This document shows, piece after piece, positions 15,140-25,768 of a stretch of 64,000 nucleotides of DNA. Source of the DNA: Vreelandella halophila (lineage in GTDB: Bacteria; Pseudomonadota; Gammaproteobacteria; Pseudomonadales; Oleiphilaceae); assembly GCF_009856365.1 (NCBI RefSeq), contig NZ_WMEX01000009.1:1-64000 (forward strand). Direction: 5' to 3'. Each line of letters opens with the position of its first letter. Position 1 is the first letter of the stretch. The notes beneath the pieces are model-generated. The model saw only the letters and a list, made by a program, of their open reading frames with translations, made no database searches and had not been told where the DNA came from. A program made the translations under genes and the position numbers.

Positions 15140-15865
15140 ATGGCTGATACCGAAAACCAGCGCCTCGCTGTCATGATCGACGCGGACAACGCCCAGGCCT
15201 CCCTTTGCGCCGAACTGCTCGCGGAAGTCGCACGTTTCGGCGTTGCCAGCGTTAAGCGCGCCTACGGCGACTGGACCACAACCAACCTCAAGGGCTGGAA
15301 GGAGCATCTGCACAAGCATGCCATCCAGCCGGTCCAGCAGTTCAGTTACACGGTAGGTAAGAATGCGACGGACTCCGCACTGATCATCGACGCCATGGAC
15401 CTGCTGCATGAAGGCAAGCTCGACGGGTTCTGCCTGATCTCATCGGACAGTGATTTCACAAGGCTGGCAACACGGATCCGGGAGTCAGGGCTCACGGTGT
15501 ACGGCTTTGGTGAACGCAAGACGCCGGAACCCTTCGTCTCCGCCTGCGACAAGTTCATCTACACCGAGATACTGAAAAGCCGCAACAGCGCTGACGAGCC
15601 GCAGCCCGTCGATGCGGAACAGACCAGTGATCTCCGGAACATTCTCATTCCGGCGGTAAACACCGTTTCAAAGGACGATGGCTGGGCACCGCTTTCCGGG
15701 GTGGGCTCCTACCTCAACAAGAAGTACCCCTCGTTCGACTCACGCAATTACGGGTATGAAAAGCTGGGGCAGCTCATGAAGTCACTGGACTATATTACCG
15801 TGGATGAGAGGAAGACACAGCCGGACTCCCCGATCACCCACATTTACGTGAAGGCCACCGCCTGA
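15140..15865 (+). CDS. NYN-domain protein with C-terminal OST-HTH/LOTUS region, copy 2
   Basis: This paralogue of the gene at 12115-12840 has the same 241-residue length and differs at about 18 positions, clustered at the extreme N-terminus and in the linker near residues 149-155. All acidic NYN residues and the D-D-G-W-A-P-L-S-G-V-G segment are kept. The ATG at 15140 is chosen for its match to copy 1 and the AGGA upstream; an in-frame ATG at 15086 would add 18 unrelated residues. Many third-position changes separate the copies while the protein barely changes, so the duplication is not recent and both copies look constrained. Confidence 0.85.
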   Translation: MADTENQRLAVMIDADNAQASLCAELLAEVARFGVASVKRAYGDWTTTNLKGWKEHLHKHAIQPVQQFSYTVGKNATDSALIIDAMDLLHEGKLDGFCLISSDSDFTRLATRIRESGLTVYGFGERKTPEPFVSACDKFIYTEILKSRNSADEPQPVDAEQTSDLRNILIPAVNTVSKDDGWAPLSGVGSYLNKKYPSFDSRNYGYEKLGQLMKSLDYITVDERKTQPDSPITHIYVKATA

Positions 15866-15910
15866 CGCCCGTCCGGGGCCCAGCCCGTCGCCAGAGCCAA
15901 CGGAGCGGTA

Positions 15911-17323
15911 TCACTTGAGATTCGGGGTGGCATGGCTCTGCCCCATGTTGCCGAAACTCTGTTCATAGAGCTCTTGAAAGCTTTCAACGAAGTACCGCAC
16001 GACCCGATTCGGTGCATGCACCATGTTGTCATCCGAGATGAGGCCGAACTGCACGGTTCCAGCGTAGCTGAGGATACTGAGCCCCACCCCGAGGTGGCCG
16101 GACTGGGGCACCCAGACAAGCGGTTGCAGGATTCGAGCCCCGGCAATGCTGAGAGGCGACCGCGGGCCCGGCACATTGGTCAACACCAGTGACGATTTGT
16201 CGCTGAGCGTGTTGAGAGCGAATTTCTCCAGAGCCGCGGGACCGTAGCCAAACAGTTCCAGCAGGCCAAAAGTTGCCCGTGGCTGCTGGGAATTCTTGAT
16301 CTCCGACAGTGCCTTTTTCACCTTTTTGAAACGCTTTATGGCATCCGGCTCATCAAGGGGTAACTCAACCAGCACAAGACCAAAGTGGTTGCCCAGAGAC
16401 TTAACGGGCTGATCTTTCGGGCGCAGGTTGAAGGGAATAGTGACATGGATATTCCCTTTGATGTACCGGTCCGCCTCGCTCAGATACCGCCTGAGCGCAC
16501 CGGTAACAGCAGCCACCAGAACATCGTTGACCGTGCCCTCCAGTTGATGCGCAAGCTCCTTGACCCGCGCCAGCGGCAGGGGATCAGCCCAGGCTACGCG
16601 CTTACGCCCCGACAGGTCGGCATGCAGGTGAGTGCTCGGGTCCCGCGGCATCAGTCCAAGATGAGCCACTTCCCTGACGATCTCCCGGCCTTCCTCGAAC
16701 CAGTGCGTGACATGCTCAGGATGGCGAGCGAGCTCCATACCCTCCTCGAACAGTTCATGACCCAGGTGAACGCCCTGCTGAGCTATTCGTCGCATGGATC
16801 CGGTCAGGGATCTGACCAGACCACCAGCGGGCAGCTGGTCCACATGTTCTGCTTCAGGAAGCCCTCCTTCACTGGCCAGGGACATGAGCACCTGGACCAG
16901 CGCGAGCCCGTCCGCGATGCAGTGATGCAGACGTGCCACAATGGCTGCGCCATCCTCGTAATGGTCCACAAGATGGAACTGCCAGAGGGGATGCCGGGCG
17001 TCCAGTGGGGTGCTGGCGAGGTCCCCCACGAGATCCTGGAGTGCCTGCTGATCACACGGCTCCGCGAGCGCTATATGATGGAGATGGTTATCCAGGGAAA
17101 AATGCGGATCCTCTTCCCAGAAAGCCCTGCCGTCATCCTCAGTAACACGCTGGGAAAACCGGCTGTAGCGCAGCAGCCGCTGTTCCAGCAGTTCCCGGAA
17201 CGCCTGGATGTCCACCTGCCGATCCAGAACCAGTACGCCCGTGATCATCATGGGGTTATCTTCACTCTCCATGTGCCACCAGGCCGTATCGACCGCCGTC
17301 ATCTGTTCCCGTGCATCACCCAT
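15911..17323 (-). CDS. Wax ester synthase / diacylglycerol acyltransferase (WS/DGAT)
   Basis: This protein of about 470 residues belongs to the bacterial WS/DGAT family, which joins fatty acyl-CoA to long-chain alcohols or diacylglycerol to make storage lipids at the inner membrane. The active-site H-H-x-x-x-D-G motif is visible as L-H-H-C-I-A-D-G-L near residue 133. The N-D-V-L-V-A-A-V segment and the P-F-N-L-R pattern mid-protein, and the T-N-V-P-G-P motif near residue 390, are also family hallmarks. The start is uncertain: GTG at 17362, ATG at 17323 and ATG at 17302 all have purine-rich sequence upstream. Family homology begins at the M-T-A-V-D-T-A segment after the last of these. Confidence 0.9.
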   Translation of the reverse strand: MGDAREQMTAVDTAWWHMESEDNPMMITGVLVLDRQVDIQAFRELLEQRLLRYSRFSQRVTEDDGRAFWEEDPHFSLDNHLHHIALAEPCDQQALQDLVGDLASTPLDARHPLWQFHLVDHYEDGAAIVARLHHCIADGLALVQVLMSLASEGGLPEAEHVDQLPAGGLVRSLTGSMRRIAQQGVHLGHELFEEGMELARHPEHVTHWFEEGREIVREVAHLGLMPRDPSTHLHADLSGRKRVAWADPLPLARVKELAHQLEGTVNDVLVAAVTGALRRYLSEADRYIKGNIHVTIPFNLRPKDQPVKSLGNHFGLVLVELPLDEPDAIKRFKKVKKALSEIKNSQQPRATFGLLELFGYGPAALEKFALNTLSDKSSLVLTNVPGPRSPLSIAGARILQPLVWVPQSGHLGVGLSILSYAGTVQFGLISDDNMVHAPNRVVRYFVESFQELYEQSFGNMGQSHATPNLK

Positions 17324-17493
17324 CACCAACACTCCCGCTGCGCTGTAACCGATGCGCTTCACCGGCTCCCTGGCTTCGATTATAGGCCTGTTGATGGCGG
17401 CAAATGTTGAACTGACTCAATCATCGAGAAAATGACCGCGCCCGATTTATGATGGTCCATCTGACCGACACAGCCGAATAAGGATGACACCTC

Positions 17494-18060
17494 ATGAATG
17501 AGTGGTTCGGGAGTACGCCAATCGCCCTGCTGGGCGTGGTCCTAAGCTCGATGGGCATGTATCTGACCATTCTGGTGCTGGCGCGCTGGTCCGGCGTACG
17601 CAGCTTTGCCCAGATGTCCGCCTTCGACGTTGCGGTCACCATCGCCATTGGCTCACTGCTGGCGACCTCCGTGGTATCCACGGACCCGCCTTTGCTGCAG
17701 GGCGTAACAGCGGCCGCCACCCTATACGGCCTGCAGCTGGTGGTATCCCGGCTCCGCCGCCACAACGAGACAACCCGGAGAACCTTCGACAATGACCCCA
17801 TCCTGCTGATGGGCCCGGGCGGCCAGTTACTGGCGGAGAACATGCAGATCGCACGGGTCACGGAGGACGACCTGCGCTGCCAGTTACGCAAGGCGAACGT
17901 GATTGATCCCTCACAGGTGGAGGCGGTGATCATGGAGGGCACCGGAACGGTCCATGTACTGCGGGGCCACGGTACCTCACCGACGCCCGACGCCTGGATC
18001 CTTCAGAACGTGCGGGACTACTCCGGCGCCCTCGCCTCGCCACTTTCCAGCAGGTGTTAA
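17494..18060 (+). CDS. DUF421 (YetF/YcaP-type) membrane protein
   Basis: This 188-residue protein has three N-terminal hydrophobic helices (about 8-30, 44-60 and 66-82) followed by a cytoplasmic YetF-like domain. The family marks are F-D-V-A-V-T-I-A-I-G-S in the second helix, P-I-L-L-M-G-P-G-G near residue 101 and D-L-R-C-Q-L-R-K-A-N near residue 125. YetF-family proteins are poorly characterised and linked to membrane or spore germination functions in Bacillus. AAGGATG precedes the start. It is a single gene, with no operon partner obvious. Confidence 0.85.
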   Translation: MNEWFGSTPIALLGVVLSSMGMYLTILVLARWSGVRSFAQMSAFDVAVTIAIGSLLATSVVSTDPPLLQGVTAAATLYGLQLVVSRLRRHNETTRRTFDNDPILLMGPGGQLLAENMQIARVTEDDLRCQLRKANVIDPSQVEAVIMEGTGTVHVLRGHGTSPTPDAWILQNVRDYSGALASPLSSRC

Positions 18061-18152
18061 CCGCTGCACTACCACAACCGACTTCGCTGACGCATCCGCG
18101 TACAGGAATCTGCTACGCTTTCCCGGAATGTCCATCGCAAGGTGCCCTGCCC

Positions 18153-18479
18153 ATGCCCGAAGATCCCCTCAAGACCCTGTCCGACCTGGCCAGCGAAGCC
18201 CATAACCGTATCCAGCAGGCGCATGAACACATCAACCCGGTCGTGGAGGTCCGCCAGGGTATGCGGGACAGTGGTATCCCTGCGGACGTCATGACCATCG
18301 ACTGCCTGCGCACCCGCCGGCGCATTGTTTTGATACTGCACGATGAACAGCCCGGCACCCTGCTCTTTGAGTTCATCGGGCTTGATGAGGAACCCGGTGG
18401 CCCTTTCCGGAGCATCCCCCTGACCGAAGTGGGCGCGGATACATTATTTGACTGGATGCAGGACTATTTCTCTGATTAA
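18153..18479 (+). CDS. Conserved hypothetical protein, 108 residues
   Basis: I do not recognise this small cytosolic protein. It has an N-terminal amphipathic helix (K-T-L-S-D-L-A-S-E-A-H), then alternating strands including R-R-R-I-V-L-I-L-H-D and T-L-L-F-E-F-I-G, and an acidic C-terminal helix ending D-W-M-Q-D-Y-F. The ATG at 18153 is preferred because AAGGTG lies upstream; the frame is open back to 18054 without a better start. It follows the DUF421 gene by 92 bases on the same strand. Confidence 0.65.
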   Translation: MPEDPLKTLSDLASEAHNRIQQAHEHINPVVEVRQGMRDSGIPADVMTIDCLRTRRRIVLILHDEQPGTLLFEFIGLDEEPGGPFRSIPLTEVGADTLFDWMQDYFSD

Positions 18480-18615
18480 GTATCCATTCCCTTCACAATC
18501 TTACCGTCTGTAGCGAATTGTATTTCGTAATCAACGATCTCCGGGATATAGTTTATACTCTCTCTAACTTTACTGGCTCGATGCCAGCCCACTTCCCGGT
18601 CGCTGCGCGCTGTTG

Positions 18616-19962
18616 ATGATACGGAAAACCACAGCCACAACCCTGATCGCGCTCCTGATGGTGACCACGGCGTTTGCGTGGGCCGGGGAGCCAAGAGAGC
18701 TGAACCTCAATGCCTCGCACGGCGATCTGGGGCTGGGCGGCCTCAAGCAATGGAACTTCAGCTTGACGATGGATGGGGCGCTGGACCCGGCAGATGCGCC
18801 GGATAAGGGCCACGCCCAGACAGAATCCAGAACAAAGCTGAACCTTGATCGTTTCCTTTTCTCAAGCCGCATGGACAACCTGAGTATCCAGTTTGGTCAC
18901 CACCAGGCGGCCAGACAGGGACTTCTCTTTGACGGGGATACGGACTGGGGGCTCTCCGCCACAAGCGAACTGGAGCCGCTGAACAGCAATCTTTCGGTTT
19001 TTGCTGTCAGCGCTGGCGAAGCACCCGATACCGTCCGTGAGATGCAGCTTTCCGGCGATACTCCCTGGTATACCGGGGGTGTCTGGGAAGCGACACTGCC
19101 CATCGCCGGCTCCGATACAACCTTCTGGGCGGGCTATGTGGCCGGCTCCCGGAATTCCCGGGCGATGCACCAGCAGGGGTACTCGGTCGGTATTCAGAGT
19201 GGCTGGGACGACAACCGGCTGCGCCTGACCCTGGAACGGGCCATCAGCCGGCGCTCCGCTCTTGACCAGCGCCCGGACCACAAGGTCTCGGATACCGCAC
19301 ACACGGTAGCCCTCCGGTACCGTCCGGAGACGCACCTGCCGTTCCTTGGCTGGGAGTTCGGTGCGGAGGCAAAGCACGTGGGCGACGCTTTCCACACGCC
19401 TGGCAACCTGTCCATGACAGGCGCCCGCTCCTCCCGGCGGGTATTTCTCAACCTGACTCCCTTTGACAACGGTTCCCTGGGCTACAGCTACCGTCAGCTC
19501 AAGGAGAGCTATGGCCCGCACAGGGTCACCAGCCATGGCAACGAACTCTTTGCGGGTCTCACCCTTTCCCCCTGGGGCTGGCTCAGCCTGCAGCCTTACG
19601 GTGAGTTCGAGCACCGGGAGTACGGGAGTCTGGATATGACGGGCCAACAGAGTCTGTTCCGCCTCACTGCGGACGCCTGGCTGATCCCGGACGAACTCGT
19701 GTACCGCAACACGTTCAAGCTGAGCCGCACCCGTGAACCGGTGGACTCCCTGCAGATCCGGGACAGGCGTCGGCAGTACCTGGGCGGTGAACTGCAGTGG
19801 CAGGCGCTCGCCCCCACCCACAACCGTACGGGCCTGGATGTTAACCTCAGCTTCAGCGCTGACCGGTACGAATCCCGCCTCAATCGCGGCGGTTCCCTGG
19901 ATGATTACCAGGTGCTGCTTTCCATCAGTTCCGGCGGTGAGGGCGGTAGCCGGATCTGGTAG
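18616..19962 (+). CDS. Predicted outer-membrane beta-barrel protein, unknown family
   Basis: This 448-residue protein has a Sec signal peptide (about 1-24, ending A-W-A-G) and then an alternating hydrophobic/polar pattern with many aromatic residues at strand ends, as in outer-membrane beta-barrels. Examples are F-W-A-G-Y-V-A-G, L-G-Y-S-Y-R-Q-L and the closing Y-Q-V-L-L-S-I-S. I recognise no specific porin or transporter family. A TTG lies 3 bases before the chosen ATG. The 133-base gap upstream is AT-rich for this genome (TATAGTTTATACT at about 18547), so a promoter is likely there. An OmpA-type gene follows on the same strand. Confidence 0.6.
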   Translation: MIRKTTATTLIALLMVTTAFAWAGEPRELNLNASHGDLGLGGLKQWNFSLTMDGALDPADAPDKGHAQTESRTKLNLDRFLFSSRMDNLSIQFGHHQAARQGLLFDGDTDWGLSATSELEPLNSNLSVFAVSAGEAPDTVREMQLSGDTPWYTGGVWEATLPIAGSDTTFWAGYVAGSRNSRAMHQQGYSVGIQSGWDDNRLRLTLERAISRRSALDQRPDHKVSDTAHTVALRYRPETHLPFLGWEFGAEAKHVGDAFHTPGNLSMTGARSSRRVFLNLTPFDNGSLGYSYRQLKESYGPHRVTSHGNELFAGLTLSPWGWLSLQPYGEFEHREYGSLDMTGQQSLFRLTADAWLIPDELVYRNTFKLSRTREPVDSLQIRDRRRQYLGGELQWQALAPTHNRTGLDVNLSFSADRYESRLNRGGSLDDYQVLLSISSGGEGGSRIW

Positions 19963-20039
19963 CGCCGGTTACATTTTGTGATCCGTTTAACGGTTGATAG
20001 ACTGCAAAGGCATCATTCAACCACAGGACACAGATACCG

Positions 20040-21188
20040 ATGAAAAAAGCCATTGCCGGCCTCATGCTGATGACAGCTACCGGAGCAGTAGCAGCGACCC
20101 CGGAGCTGCCAGAAGAATACGCCTACCTGGGCATCCATGGCACCCAGTTCTTCCATGACACCAACGGCCAGCGCCAGGACAGCGCGGATCTCGACAGTGC
20201 CCTGCTGCCCGGTCTCCAGATCGGCTACCGCTTCCAGTCCGACTGGTCCGTACAGGCACTGTATGAGACTGGCGAGCTGGACGCGGAACAGGGCAGCGGT
20301 GAGACAGATCTCGACACCGCAGTGATCGAGGGCCGCCGCCATTTTGGCAGCTTTGACCTGGCCGGGTTCGAGCCCTATGCCGGGATTGCCGTCGGGCACC
20401 ATGAGTTTTCCGCCAATGGCAGCGACGACACTGAAACCCTGACCGGCATCGGTGTGGGCGTTCAGCGTGCGGTCGCAAGCAATGTTTTCATCGATGTGGG
20501 CGCGCGCCACGACTTCATCCTTGATAACAGCCGCCAGGATACGCAGGTCTATCTGGGTGTGAACTACGCCTTTGGCACCGGCGGTGACGAACCGGCTCCG
20601 ACCCCGCAGCAGGAGCCCGCCAAGCCGCAGGACTCGGACAATGACGGCGTCCCCGACAGCCGTGACGACTGCCCTGACACACCCGCCGGCACCCCGGTGA
20701 ATGACGCGGGCTGCGCCATTGAGCGCGACTCCGACAATGACGGCGTAACCAACCGCAACGATCAGTGCCCGGACACGCCGGAAGGCGCGAAGGTCAATGA
20801 TCAGGGCTGCCACGAAACGCTCAAGGAAAGCGTGCGCGAGACTCTCAATGTGCGCTTTGAGACCGCCAGCGCCAACGTCACTGAGGGTTCCCTGCCGGAG
20901 ATCCGTGACGTGGCCGAAGCCATGCGTGAGTTCCCTGAAAGCACCCTGGTACTGGAAGGCCACACAGACAGTGTTGGCAACGCCGAGGCCAACCGGGCCC
21001 TTTCCCAGCGCCGCGCGGAAGCCGTTAAACAGGTCCTCGTGGAGGAAATGGGCATCGCCGCGGACCGGGTGAGCGCTGAAGGCTACGGTGAATCCCAGCC
21101 GGTGGCGGACAACGATACCGCTGAGGGCCGGGCTCAGAACCGCCGCGTGGAATCGGTTCTGGAAGCGAGCCGGGAAGCCCAGCAGTAA
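20040..21188 (+). CDS. OmpA-family outer-membrane protein with TSP3 repeats
   Basis: This 382-residue protein has a signal peptide (1-18), an OmpA-like N-terminal beta-barrel (about 20-180), a Pro/Gln linker, two thrombospondin type 3 calcium-binding repeats (D-S-D-N-D-G-V-P-D-S and D-S-D-N-D-G-V-T-N-R) and a C-terminal OmpA peptidoglycan-binding domain. In the last, L-E-G-H-T-D-S-V-G near 305 and R-A-E-A-V-K and N-R-R-V-E carry the Asp and Arg that bind diaminopimelate. It resembles Pseudomonas OprF and would anchor the outer membrane to the wall. A CCGTTTAACGG palindrome lies about 50 bases upstream. Confidence 0.9.
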   Translation: MKKAIAGLMLMTATGAVAATPELPEEYAYLGIHGTQFFHDTNGQRQDSADLDSALLPGLQIGYRFQSDWSVQALYETGELDAEQGSGETDLDTAVIEGRRHFGSFDLAGFEPYAGIAVGHHEFSANGSDDTETLTGIGVGVQRAVASNVFIDVGARHDFILDNSRQDTQVYLGVNYAFGTGGDEPAPTPQQEPAKPQDSDNDGVPDSRDDCPDTPAGTPVNDAGCAIERDSDNDGVTNRNDQCPDTPEGAKVNDQGCHETLKESVRETLNVRFETASANVTEGSLPEIRDVAEAMREFPESTLVLEGHTDSVGNAEANRALSQRRAEAVKQVLVEEMGIAADRVSAEGYGESQPVADNDTAEGRAQNRRVESVLEASREAQQ

Positions 21189-21382
21189 ACGATTGGTCCC
21201 ACTTCTGCCGTAAGTAACCCGGGGAGCCGGTCAGTCCGGCTCCCGTCCCTGCCCTTCTTTCCCGATGTTTCTCTTCTCCCCAGGACAACTCCGCGATGAG
21301 CTCTGGACGGCATGCGTTCGTACGCGTTACACAGAAGGTGCACGGAGCTGCCCTGAAACCCAGAGAAGAAGAGAGGATCACC

Positions 21383-21652
21383 ATGACCCAACCAGTTGTT
21401 GCCGATAACAAACCGGCGAAGGTCAGCGTTACGGCTGGCGAGAACTACATGTTCTGTGCCTGTGGCCGCTCTGACAACCAGCCATTCTGCGATGGTTCCC
21501 ACAAGGGCACGGGCATTACGCCGCAGAAGTTCAGCCCCGGGGAAAGTGGCGATGCAGTGCTGTGCTGCTGCAAGCACACCAGCAACGCTCCCTACTGCGA
21601 TGGCACCCACAAGCGGTTTGGTGAAGAGGATATAGGCACCGAGGCGCCCTGA
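21383..21652 (+). CDS. Double CDGSH iron-sulfur protein
   Basis: This 89-residue protein has two CDGSH-type [2Fe-2S] motifs: C-A-C-G-R-S ending P-F-C-D-G-S-H, and C-C-C-K-H-T ending P-Y-C-D-G-T-H. Each supplies the three Cys and one His ligands of the class. Bacterial tandem-CDGSH proteins are soluble electron carriers or redox sensors linked to oxidative stress. The ATG at 21383 has AGAGGA upstream; an in-frame start at 21296 is not supported. The convergent catalase-peroxidase gene lies across a shared terminator. Confidence 0.9.
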   Translation: MTQPVVADNKPAKVSVTAGENYMFCACGRSDNQPFCDGSHKGTGITPQKFSPGESGDAVLCCCKHTSNAPYCDGTHKRFGEEDIGTEAP

Positions 21653-21670
21653 TCGAGTGCCCTGAAACAG

Positions 21671-21707
21671 AAAAGCCGGGTGCGGCTCACGCCACACCCG
21701 GCTTTTT
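21671..21707. terminator. Bidirectional rho-independent terminator
   Basis: AAAAGCCGGGTG and CACCCGGCTTTT form perfect 12-base arms around a 12-base loop, with A and T runs on both ends. It can terminate the CDGSH gene on the plus strand and katG on the minus strand. Confidence 0.9.
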
Positions 21708-21732
21708 GTCGTCTCAGCTCAGGCTGGGATGA

Positions 21733-23928
<2,196 letters not shown>

Positions 23929-23929
23929 C

Positions 23930-24017
23930 TATAGTGTTGAATGAAGCAGGTCCACTCAAAACGACCGCCCACGGGCCTGTTTGAACCCGGTGCGACGTCA
24001 TCGACGTGAACACTATA
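23930..24017. promoter_or_regulatory. katG upstream region with a 9-base inverted repeat
   Basis: TATAGTGTT at 23930-23938 and its exact complement AACACTATA at 24009-24017 flank about 70 bases upstream of katG. Each contains a TATA-type -10-like hexamer, one on each strand orientation. A short ACGT-N-ACGT-like palindrome lies between 23996 and 24006. The arrangement could hold the katG promoter and a regulator site such as an OxyR- or Fur-family target, but no consensus is matched. Confidence 0.3.
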
Positions 24018-24114
24018 CGACATTCACCGGGGCTCTTGCCCCATTATCATCAGTTGCATTTGTTGACCATTTCAATAGGTTCTTTTTATGAGCCTCCCGG
24101 CCTGCCGATGGCGG

Positions 24115-24636
24115 CTAGCTCATGCGCCTGAGGGTGCCGTCACGCCGCACAAACTGATGGTAGAAAGCCATCGCAATGTGGGCGAGCGTCAGGCCCAGAA
24201 GCACCCAGGCGGTGATCGAGTGAAGGCCGCCAACGGTATGCATCCAGGCGATTTCCTCACCTTCGGCAATCAGGGTGATGCCGAAAGCCTCAACGCCATA
24301 CCCTTCACCGACCATGTACAGCATGCCCGTAATGGGCATGATCACCAGTGCCGCATAGAGCAGGATATGCCCACCCCGTGCCAGGTACCTGATTGGGGGC
24401 TCGTGCGTGGGCCTATGGGACGCCTGCGACAGAGCCCAGACAACGCGCACCACAATCAGCACCAGCAGCAGGGTACCGATCGAGACGTGCCAGGGGACCA
24501 GTGTCTCACCGACCCAGTGCTCCCCTTCCCCAATACGGTCAAAGAACTTCATGAACTGCCAGAGCACCAGCACGGCAAACAGCCAGTGAAGCACCCGGGA
24601 GATCGTCCCATAGCGTTCAGGGTTATCCTTGATCAT
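24115..24636 (-). CDS. Cytochrome b561-family protein
   Basis: This 173-residue inner-membrane protein has four transmembrane helices and histidines placed for two b-type haems: His17 (R-V-L-H-W-L-F), His50 (P-W-H-V-S-I-G), and later His residues in G-G-L-H-S-I-T and A-H-I-A-M-A-F-Y-H. It resembles E. coli CybB, a superoxide:ubiquinone oxidoreductase. It follows katG on the same strand side with its own upstream region, so a link to oxidative stress is plausible. GGAG lies upstream of the start. Confidence 0.9.
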   Translation of the reverse strand: MIKDNPERYGTISRVLHWLFAVLVLWQFMKFFDRIGEGEHWVGETLVPWHVSIGTLLLVLIVVRVVWALSQASHRPTHEPPIRYLARGGHILLYAALVIMPITGMLYMVGEGYGVEAFGITLIAEGEEIAWMHTVGGLHSITAWVLLGLTLAHIAMAFYHQFVRRDGTLRRMS

Positions 24637-24711
24637 GTCGCTCCTCCTCTCATGGGTGACCGTTGCTCGCCCTACCCTTCATGATCCGCGATCATCGTGC
24701 AACCGATGATA

Positions 24712-25623
24712 TCAACACTCTATCCGGAAGCCTTCCTTCGGGAAATGCAGGTGCAGCACACCCGTCCCCTCATTCTCCAGCCTGAGGACGCTCTCATGCG
24801 CGCTGGACGCCACAAGGGTGCCCTCTACCGGATCCCGGGCGTAGTCATCCGGGGCGATGGCGACCTGTTTGCCCAGCATTGGGTCGTCCCCTTCCGTCTC
24901 GATTGGCCGCGGTTGGGTCGCGCGGGCCTTCTCCAGGGCACCTTTCTGGCTGAGTTCACGTGCCGTACCGTGGCCGAACGCCTGGATCCTGTCCATCCAG
25001 GCATTCACCTTCGGATATCCTTTCATCACCGAATGTTCAGCAAGATCGCGCACGTACCAGAGGCCATGGTAGGCGGAAAAATCCGCAATGCAGGGCGTGT
25101 CGCCGAACAGGAACGCCGTATCCAGCATGCCTTCCATCCGGTCCAGGTGCTCGCGGATCTTCGCGCGGGCCTGCTTCGGTTTCATGGCTGATACCCTGGC
25201 GGTGCGCCCGATTGATATCCGGTCCTTCAGGAAACGCAGCGCGTTGAGCGTGGATGTACTCTTCGCCAGCTTGACCATCATCCCCGGCCCACTCGCCCCG
25301 ATGACACAGGCCAGAAAGATCTCCAGATCCGCTTCCCGGACGAATGCCTGCACCGCCTCGCTGCTGTCCTCCAGCACCAGTTCCGGCCGGTTGGCCCGGG
25401 CGGCGATCTCCCTGGCAATGGCGCGGGTATCGCAGAACACGTCCGCGCCGTCCTGGGCCACCGGAATCTTTCGATAACCGCCGGTAAGCGTTTCCAGGTT
25501 CGGGCGCGGCGGCATCTCGCGCACCGTTACGGATTCCCAACCGAGGCCGGCATACCCGAGCATGGCTCGGATCTTTTCTGAAAACGGGGACATGGGGTAG
25601 TGATGCAGTATCAGATCAGCCAT
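24712..25623 (-). CDS. Glutathione S-transferase family protein with extra C-terminal domain
   Basis: This 303-residue protein starts with a thioredoxin-fold GST N-domain: Y-P-M-S-P-F-S-E-K-I-R and the cis-proline loop K-I-P-V-A-Q-D. An all-helical C-domain (about 85-215) holds F-G-D-T-P-C-I-A-D-F-S. It then continues for about 75 residues (230-303) with a predicted beta-rich segment beyond the usual GST length of 200-230. The substrate is unknown, and the extension may be a small binding domain. Detoxification or redox repair is the likely role. Confidence 0.85.
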   Translation of the reverse strand: MADLILHHYPMSPFSEKIRAMLGYAGLGWESVTVREMPPRPNLETLTGGYRKIPVAQDGADVFCDTRAIAREIAARANRPELVLEDSSEAVQAFVREADLEIFLACVIGASGPGMMVKLAKSTSTLNALRFLKDRISIGRTARVSAMKPKQARAKIREHLDRMEGMLDTAFLFGDTPCIADFSAYHGLWYVRDLAEHSVMKGYPKVNAWMDRIQAFGHGTARELSQKGALEKARATQPRPIETEGDDPMLGKQVAIAPDDYARDPVEGTLVASSAHESVLRLENEGTGVLHLHFPKEGFRIEC

Positions 25624-25768
25624 GGAAATACCTTTTCTGTCCGTGAATGAAGACGCCAGACCCTAGCCAATCCACGCCCGCGAGGCCAGACCCGCGCGTC
25701 AGCACCGGGCCGTCACTGTGGACGTCGGACTGTTTCCCCTACCCATAACTGGCGTATTCTTGGATCCC

